In this document: one piece after another, positions 59,151 to 64,000 of the stretch
Numbering within the stretch: the first letter of the stretch is position 1
Layout of the letters: each line of letters opens with the position of its first letter
Source of the DNA: Lacipirellulaceae bacterium
Lineage (GTDB): Bacteria > Planctomycetota > Planctomycetia > Pirellulales > Lacipirellulaceae
Assembly: GCA_040218535.1 (NCBI GenBank)
Contig: JAVJRG010000012.1
Location: 1,116,001-1,180,000, forward strand
Reading direction: 5' to 3'
Length of the DNA stretch: 64,000 nucleotides
Notes under the pieces: model-generated
Told to the model about the DNA's origin: nothing
Seen by the model: only the letters and a program-made list of their open reading frames with translations
Databases searched by the model: none
Made by a program: the position numbers and the translations under genes

Positions 59151-61052
59151 ATGTTACGTCGTGTGATGTGCTTGTTACCAGCAATTGCTTTGCTGGTCGC
59201 GAGCGTGGCCGAACAAGCCGATGCCGGTTTGTTCAAAAAAGACAAGTGTTGCGCAGCTTCTAGCTGCTGCGAAGCCGCACCAAGCTGTGGCTGCGAAGCT
59301 CCTGCTGCCGACTGCGGTTGTGCAGCTGCTGCACCTGCGGCCGCTTGCGGTTGTGGTGGTAGCGTTTCTGCTTGCGGCGGTGCCGCCAGCGGATGTGGCG
59401 GCGTCGCAGTTGCCGCTGCTGGTTCTGCTTGCGGAACCGTGATGGAAACTCGCACTGTTATGGTGCCAACGACTGTTACCGAAATGCGTACGGTAACCGC
59501 TACCGAGTATCAGCAAGAGCAGCGCACTCGCACTTACACCGTGTACAAGCGCGTTCCTAAGACTGAAACTCGCACTCGCACCGTAACCGTTATGGTGCCT
59601 GAAGAGCGTACTCGCACCGTGACTTACCAAGTGCCTCGTCAGGTTCAAGAAACCAAGACACGCACCTGGAGCGTTCAAGTTCCTTACACGGAACAACAAG
59701 AGCAGACCTACACGGTCATGCAACAAGAGCAACGCAGCCGCACGGAAAACTACACCGTATGCGTTCCTGTCACAGAGACCAAGACTCGCACTTACAATGT
59801 TTCGGTTCCTTACACCGAGCAGCAAGAGCAGTCTTACACAGTGATGAAGTGCGTTCCTGAAACTAAGACTCAGGACTACACGGTTCAAGTTCCTGTCACG
59901 ACCCAGGTCGAGCAGAGCTACACCGTGATGGTACCTAAGACTGAGCAGCAGGTTCAGAACTACACTGTAAGCGTACCTGTCACTGAGCAAGTCGCTCAAG
60001 AGTACACGGTAAGCGTCCCTGTGACGACTCAGCAGACTGGTTATCGCACGGTCTCGAAGTGCGTTCCTGTCCAGACCATGAAGACCGTAACGGTTAACAC
60101 TGGTAGCTGGCAAACGCAGATGACCGAAGTTGCTGCTTGCGGTGGCGGCGCTGCTGCTGGTGGCTGCGGAAGCAGCGCTTGTGGTGGTTGTGCTAGTGCT
60201 TGTGGTTCATGCGGTGGCTGCGGCGATGCCTGCGGTTGCGGTGGAACTGCTGGTGCCGGTGCCTGCGGTGCTCCTGCTACTCGTACCGTTTGCAATCGTG
60301 TTTGGGTACCTTCGACGGAAACCCGTCAGGTTCCTGTCACGACCTACCAACGTACGACTGAGCAAGTTCCTTACACCTACAACACAACGAGCTACAACAC
60401 AGAGACTCGTACTCGTATGGTGAACAAGACCTCTTATAAGCAAGAGACTCGTCAACGCACGGTCAACGTTTGCAAGATGGTTGCTGAAACTCGTACTCGT
60501 ATGGTCAACCAGACCAGCTACAAGACCGAAACTCGTCAGCGTACTTACACCGTCAACAAGATGGTCCCTGAGACGAAGACTCGTACGGTTAACGTAACGA
60601 AGTACAAGACTGAGCAACGCTCGCAAGACTATCAAGTTACCAAGATGGTCCAAGAGCAACGCACTCGCGAAGTACCTTACACCGTTTGCGTGCCTGTCCA
60701 AAAGACACGTACCGTAAACGTGACTAAGTACAAGACCGAGCAGAAGTCTGAAGACTACACCGTCACCAAGACGGTCTGTGACACTCAGACCAAGGAAGTG
60801 CCTTACACCGTAATGGTTCCTTCTCAAAAGGAAGAATCTTACGAGGTAACCACTTACGACTGCGTACCTGAAGAAAAGACCGAAACTTATACAGTTTCTG
60901 TTCCAGTTCAGGTCGAGAAGCAGGTTGAAGTTCAGGTTTGCAAGATGGTAGCTCAAGAGCAGCAAGTTGCTGTTCCAGCTCCTGCTGCTAGCGGATGTGG
61001 ATGTGGTGCTGCTCCAGCAGCTGCCGCCCCAGCTGCTTGCGGCTGCAACTGA
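59151..61052 (+). CDS. Cys-rich YTV-repeat cell-wall protein
   Basis: 633 residues. A signal peptide (PAIALLVASVAEQADA) precedes a Cys/Ala-rich block (residues ~34-95; many CGC, CGG, CSSC pairs). Then come dozens of short units such as QQEQTYTVMQQEQRS and VPVTEQVAQEYTVSVPVTT, a second Cys/Gly block (~325-375: CGGCASACGSCGGCGDACGC), more units (ETRTRMVNKTSYKQETRQRT; RTVNVTKYKTEQ), and a Cys-ended tail. YTV-domain proteins were described in Rhodopirellula and are abundant in cell walls; the cysteines may crosslink. Codons are strongly biased (CGT/CGC, ACT/ACC, AAG), unlike neighbours, consistent with high expression. GGAGGG lies 7 bases before the ATG. Confidence 0.88.
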   Translation: MLRRVMCLLPAIALLVASVAEQADAGLFKKDKCCAASSCCEAAPSCGCEAPAADCGCAAAAPAAACGCGGSVSACGGAASGCGGVAVAAAGSACGTVMETRTVMVPTTVTEMRTVTATEYQQEQRTRTYTVYKRVPKTETRTRTVTVMVPEERTRTVTYQVPRQVQETKTRTWSVQVPYTEQQEQTYTVMQQEQRSRTENYTVCVPVTETKTRTYNVSVPYTEQQEQSYTVMKCVPETKTQDYTVQVPVTTQVEQSYTVMVPKTEQQVQNYTVSVPVTEQVAQEYTVSVPVTTQQTGYRTVSKCVPVQTMKTVTVNTGSWQTQMTEVAACGGGAAAGGCGSSACGGCASACGSCGGCGDACGCGGTAGAGACGAPATRTVCNRVWVPSTETRQVPVTTYQRTTEQVPYTYNTTSYNTETRTRMVNKTSYKQETRQRTVNVCKMVAETRTRMVNQTSYKTETRQRTYTVNKMVPETKTRTVNVTKYKTEQRSQDYQVTKMVQEQRTREVPYTVCVPVQKTRTVNVTKYKTEQKSEDYTVTKTVCDTQTKEVPYTVMVPSQKEESYEVTTYDCVPEEKTETYTVSVPVQVEKQVEVQVCKMVAQEQQVAVPAPAASGCGCGAAPAAAAPAACGCN

Positions 61053-61098
61053 GTTCGATAAGAGCAGCACTTGCTGCTCTAACGAAAGACGCTAATCG

Positions 61099-61143
61099 CC
61101 CGAGAGCCGGTCGCCTGAAAAGGCAGCCGGCTCTCGGTTTTTT
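61099..61143 (+). terminator. Rho-independent terminator of the YTV protein gene
   Basis: CCGAGAGCCGG at 61100-61110 pairs with CCGGCTCTCGG at 61127-61137, with an inner GCCT-GAAA-AGGC stem, then a run of Ts to 61143. A textbook terminator about 50 bases after the stop codon. Confidence 0.9.
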
Positions 61144-61303
61144 CATGCGCTGGGCTTTGCTAGCAACTTGGCGGTAGTGAAATCGCCTTGCCCCAGAGCA
61201 AGCGGATTTGCTAATTAAGCCCTCTGCATGCGGATGAGTCGCTAGATCAATACTTCTAGCGCTGCTTATCTGACGGTCGCAAGCTTGAGCTGAACTGACA
61301 ACT

Positions 61304-62341
61304 ATGAATCGTCTAAGTCTATTCTTATACACGCTGATCGGCTGCGTGGTGTGCTTGATTGGTAGGGATTTACTCGCGCAGCAAGGAGGCGATGGTCCGG
61401 GTGTTCTGCCACCACCAAGCATCGGCGGGCCGGCATTACGAGGGCCAGATACAAGTCTGCCGGAGATTCCAGGAATGCCCGTCGAGGGGATACCTTCGGA
61501 CTCCGCCGGTAATCGCTACGGACAGCCCGTCACCCCGCCTAGCTATCTTCAGCCGCCCGCTGCGGACACGAGTCAAACACTCTCGGCAGCGCCGCTGATC
61601 GATCCCACGGTCGTCACGCAGCCCACGCCGATGGATTTGGTGATTACGCCGACGCCACACTGGTATCAGTTGGGTTACTGGCTAGGGCCTGATCCTTGGG
61701 AAGGGCATGTTGAGTTAGGCCTCAACGGCAGCCAGGGCAACAACGACGTCTTGAGCATGCGCGCTGGGGGTCACCTGAAACGTGATACCAAGCGGTGGAA
61801 GTTTGATAGCGACCTGCAATACAACAAGAACGTTGCCAACAGTATCGAAACGCAAAACGATGCTAAGCTTGATGTCCGGCTTGATCGCATCTTAGGTGAC
61901 TCGCCTTGGACGTTGTTTTTCTTGAAGAATGTAATCTATGATGAGTTCCAAGCCTTTGACTTGCAGCTTTCGCTAACAGGTGGTGTGGGTTACCAGATCT
62001 TCGATACGGAAACGCTCGATCTGCTCGGGCGCTTTGGTGCCGGTACAACACGGGAGTTCGGTGGTCCAGACAACGAGTGGGCACCGAATGCTTTGTTCGG
62101 TCTCGACTACGAACATCGCATTACGAAGACACAGCGACTCGTTGCAACGGTCGACTACTATCCTGAGTTTGGCGACTTCTCGCGTTATCGAGTCGTGACC
62201 GATGCTGGCTGGGAGATCGATCTCGACAAGCCGGAGAATGTGAGCTTGAAATTCTCGATCGTCGATCGTTATGACAGCACGCCCAACGGTCGCGATCCGA
62301 ACAACTTCGACTACGCGATGCTCTTGATTTGGGGACTGTAG
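61304..62341 (+). CDS. DUF481-type outer-membrane protein
   Basis: 345 residues. A signal peptide (LSLFLYTLIGCVVCLIGRDLLAQ) and a Pro/Gly-rich linker (to ~115) precede a beta-rich domain: WEGHVELGLNGSQGNNDVLSMRAGGHLKRDT..., YNKN, FDLQLSLTGGVGYQIF, with alternating residues typical of outer-membrane beta strands. This matches the DUF481/YdiY family. It ends FDYAMLLIWGL, a C-terminal aromatic pattern acceptable for BAM recognition. Function is unknown; YdiY is salt-inducible in E. coli. It follows the YTV terminator and probably has its own promoter. Confidence 0.78.
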   Translation: MNRLSLFLYTLIGCVVCLIGRDLLAQQGGDGPGVLPPPSIGGPALRGPDTSLPEIPGMPVEGIPSDSAGNRYGQPVTPPSYLQPPAADTSQTLSAAPLIDPTVVTQPTPMDLVITPTPHWYQLGYWLGPDPWEGHVELGLNGSQGNNDVLSMRAGGHLKRDTKRWKFDSDLQYNKNVANSIETQNDAKLDVRLDRILGDSPWTLFFLKNVIYDEFQAFDLQLSLTGGVGYQIFDTETLDLLGRFGAGTTREFGGPDNEWAPNALFGLDYEHRITKTQRLVATVDYYPEFGDFSRYRVVTDAGWEIDLDKPENVSLKFSIVDRYDSTPNGRDPNNFDYAMLLIWGL

Positions 62342-62454
62342 GGTAACTCCGATTAATCCAGCGGGTAGTGACCGCCTCCAAAGTTCGGTAAGATAGAGCA
62401 ATTAGGGCGTCACGCTTTAGTGACGGCCCAGTTCATGTTCTTGAGACGCTGCCG

Positions 62455-62907
62455 ATGGACGACGCCCTGCTTGCCGAACTTGAGGCCACGCTGGCCAAGC
62501 ACATGCCGATCTGCACGGCTATGGAGTTGGGTGTCGAAGGGTGGGATGGTGAGCGGCTCGCGATGAGCATGCCGCTGGAGCCGAACCGTAACCATCAGTA
62601 TTCCGCCTTTGCGGGCAGTCTTAGCGCTCTTTGCACGATCACCGGCTGGGGTACGGTATTTATGTTGCTCAAGCAGAAGGGCTATGACGGCAACATCGTG
62701 ATCCGGCGCAGCACAATTCGCTATCGACGCCCCGTCGTAGAGCGAAAGTTCGTGGCCCGAGGCTTGCCCCTGGAAAGCGACTGCTTGAAATACTTCTTTG
62801 AGCTGATGGAAAGCAAGAACCGCTCCAAGATCGATGTGTCGGTCGAAATCGCGGACGATGACGGCCCATTTGTCACTTTCACGGGCTCTTACGTCGTCCA
62901 AGACTAG
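62455..62907 (+). CDS. YiiD-C-type hotdog thioesterase-like protein
   Basis: 150 residues. It matches the putative thioesterase (YiiD C-terminal) family: HMPICTAMELGVEGWDGERLAMSMPLEPNRNHQYSAFAGSLSALCTITGWG, then VIRRSTIRYRRPV. In this family the Asn-His (NRNH) and Ser of the G-S pair replace the usual hotdog catalytic motif. The substrate is probably an acyl-CoA (inference). The ATG at 62455 follows the sequence GCCG; no strong ribosome site is seen. Confidence 0.75.
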   Translation: MDDALLAELEATLAKHMPICTAMELGVEGWDGERLAMSMPLEPNRNHQYSAFAGSLSALCTITGWGTVFMLLKQKGYDGNIVIRRSTIRYRRPVVERKFVARGLPLESDCLKYFFELMESKNRSKIDVSVEIADDDGPFVTFTGSYVVQD

Positions 62908-63005
62908 CGACGTCCATGAGCCGCCTGGCGGGCCCTAAAGCGAGTGCCAAAATGGCACTCACAGTCGGGGCATTTCTGTTCGGCTGCCAAGTTAGCGGCT
63001 GCCAT
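62904..63005 (-). CDS. Possible small cysteine-motif protein
   Basis: A 33-residue frame from the ATG at 63005, containing KCPDCECHFGT, a CxxCxC pattern suited to metal binding, with basic surroundings. It overlaps the stop of the thioesterase gene and contains the perfect hairpin at 62942-62960. An in-frame stop lies just upstream, so it cannot be a longer gene's end. No ribosome site is convincing. Coding status is uncertain. Confidence 0.2.
   Translation of the reverse strand: MAAANLAAEQKCPDCECHFGTRFRARQAAHGRR
62942..62960. terminator. Perfect 8-bp hairpin downstream of the thioesterase gene
   Basis: GAGTGCCA-AAA-TGGCACTC at 62942-62960, 35 bases after the stop codon. It may end transcription of the thioesterase gene; no U-tract follows on the plus strand. 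Confidence 0.4.
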
Positions 63006-63221
63006 ATTGGCTCAATCCGCCACTGTTTACCCTGCCAGAATTGATCGTAAGTATATTTATGGCAATGGTTTACGGATTCCTATAACTTGTGGTCGAGTTT
63101 TGGTACGGAGCTTGCAACTTCTCCTCCCATGAATTCAATCTCGCGGAACTCGCTCAGCTAGGTAGCCGAGGCCGAAAACGCGAGCCAGTGCTAATTGCCG
63201 TTTTCACAAAGGAGAACAGCC

Positions 63222-63695
63222 ATGAGTAATGCCGTCAGCAAGAATCGAGTCCGTGAGTTCCTTCCCAATAACTGGAGCGATGTCGACACCCTCCTGGGCC
63301 ACTTTTTTGGCCCGACCTACGCAGGCGTGAAGTCCGTCAGCACGGGACGTTCGCCACTCGCACCGGCTAGCTTTTGGGAAGGGGAGGATGCCTACCACGT
63401 CGAAGTCGACCTTCCTGGAGTGGCTCGCGAGGATGTGGAAATTACCTTCGATAAGGGCGAACTGAAGATCGCCGCCGAGCGGAAGGCTTTCCACACAGAA
63501 ACCGACTCTGACTCGGACACACCAGTACGAAAGGGTTTGGTCGAAGAGCGCGTCTATGGAAAAGTCGAAAGAAGTGTCACGCTTCCTGACTCGGTGGATG
63601 CGGATTCGATCGAAGCACGGTTCGACAACGGAGTGCTAAGCTTGAGCATCGCGAAGCTGCCTGAAGTCCAACCGAAGCGTGTTGAAATCAAGTAG
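63222..63695 (+). CDS. Hsp20/alpha-crystallin family small heat shock protein
   Basis: 157 residues from the ATG at 63222 (GGAG 8 bases upstream). The alpha-crystallin domain begins near residue 48: PASFWEGEDAYHVEVDLPGVAREDVEITFDKGELKIAAERK, then GLVEERVYGKVERSVTLPDSVDADSIEARFDNGVLSLSI. The GVLSLSI motif and a short C-terminal extension (LPEVQPKRVEIK) are typical, although the I-x-I tail motif is not seen. It is an ATP-independent chaperone that holds unfolded proteins. No CIRCE operator was found in the ~315-base upstream region. Confidence 0.93.
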   Translation: MSNAVSKNRVREFLPNNWSDVDTLLGHFFGPTYAGVKSVSTGRSPLAPASFWEGEDAYHVEVDLPGVAREDVEITFDKGELKIAAERKAFHTETDSDSDTPVRKGLVEERVYGKVERSVTLPDSVDADSIEARFDNGVLSLSIAKLPEVQPKRVEIK

Positions 63696-63740
63696 CCGCT
63701 TGCGGCTTAGCCGGCTAAGCCACAAATGGTTTGGATAACG

Positions 63741-63771
63741 AAAGAGACCGCACGTTTTGTGCGGTCTCTTT
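63741..63771. terminator. Bidirectional Rho-independent terminator
   Basis: A perfect 13-bp stem (AAAGAGACCGCAC at 63741-63753, GTGCGGTCTCTTT at 63759-63771) with a 5-base loop and T-rich flanks on both strands. It lies between Hsp20 and the convergent SGNH hydrolase gene. A perfect 18-base palindrome (GGCTTAGCCGGCTAAGCC) precedes it at 63704-63721. Confidence 0.88.
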
Positions 63772-63796
63772 TGCTTTCGCGTTTAAGAATTCGCTT

Positions 63797-64000
63797 TCAA
63801 ATCCCAACCATACGACGCCAAGTTTGCGCCATAAGCGCATGTCCGGCGAGGGTTGGGTGCACACCATCAGCGGCCCAGTATTCGGGTTTTGTTCCTGCGG
63901 AGATCGCTTCATCAAACATCGTTTGAAAAGGAACCCAAATGGCTCCAGCCTTTTCCGCAACGCTCTTTGCCGCAGTACGCCTCTTGTCGAACTCAGGAAA
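63797..64000 (-). CDS. SGNH/GDSL-type hydrolase, C-terminal part
   Basis: The last 67 residues of a protein that runs in from beyond the window, with stop at 63797-63799. The segment AADGVHPTLAGHALMAQTW contains the block V motif DxxHP of SGNH-family esterases, which holds the catalytic Asp and His. Upstream, FPEFDKRRTAAKSVAEKAGAIWVPF matches the helix and strand before that block. Such enzymes hydrolyse esters of lipids or polysaccharides; the substrate and any signal peptide lie outside the window. Confidence 0.85.
   Translation of the reverse strand, partial: FPEFDKRRTAAKSVAEKAGAIWVPFQTMFDEAISAGTKPEYWAADGVHPTLAGHALMAQTWRRMVGI

Noticed and set aside
59175-60113. Long minus-strand frames within the YTV gene
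   Set aside because: They arise from the repetitive codon pattern of the plus-strand gene, which has signal peptide, promoter and terminator.
62908-63221. CIRCE operator for hsp20
   Set aside because: The TTAGCACTC-N9-GAGTGCTAA pattern is absent; GAGTGCCA...TGGCACTC at 62942-62960 has only a 3-base loop.

Overview
The window looks like chromosomal DNA from a planctomycete, probably a marine member of the Pirellulales. Several lineage markers point the same way: a DUF1559 protein with a prepilin-type N-terminus, two PEP-CTERM proteins with dockerin-like calcium loops, a Cys-rich protein with YTV repeats, a giant surface protein with an N-terminal LExRR motif, a Ser/Thr kinase fused to WD40 repeats, and weak or absent Shine-Dalgarno sequences. 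Species cannot be decided from the sequence alone. No tRNA, rRNA, CRISPR array, prophage or intact insertion sequence was recognised.

Layout. 1-369 is the start of an FHA protein on the minus strand. 1.1-6.7 kb holds a secreted protein, three TadE-like and two TadG-like pseudopilins (one with a von Willebrand A domain). 7.0-11.9 kb has a GlsB-like membrane protein, a helicase/exonuclease pair resembling MrfA-MrfB, and a putative lipoprotein. 11.9-13.6 kb has a MITE-like repeat, a possible structured RNA with a strong terminator, and two small proteins, one histone-H1-like. 13.6-21.4 kb is metabolic and housekeeping: a degenerate receiver protein, a class III aminotransferase, a ferritin-like protein, a GNAT-like protein, an SDR epimerase, a phosphofructokinase and a PQQ-type beta-propeller.

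22.1-43.6 kb is the most striking part. In one orientation lie a 1902-residue kinase/WD40 protein, a roughly 2630-residue repetitive surface protein, a GAF-GAF-TM-HlyD protein, a HlyD adaptor, a PqqD-like/M50 site-2 protease/HlyD fusion, and a TolC lipoprotein. This has the parts of a trans-envelope exporter plus a giant candidate substrate, but no ABC or RND motor is encoded.

43.7-54 kb carries sulfate assimilation (cysH, cysNC, cysD) with an Rrf2 regulator, mixed with small membrane and secreted proteins and several nested palindromic repeats. 54-64 kb carries a subtilase-like PEP-CTERM protein with an altered catalytic residue, a DUF1559 pseudopilin with a His-rich partner, an FKBP isomerase, the YTV wall protein with its own promoter and terminator, a DUF481 outer-membrane protein, a YiiD-type thioesterase, Hsp20 and the end of an SGNH hydrolase.

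Functionally the window is dominated by the cell envelope: surface proteins, pseudopilins and a candidate exporter. Palindromic repeats with hairpins in each arm sit mostly between convergent genes, where they may serve as bidirectional terminators.
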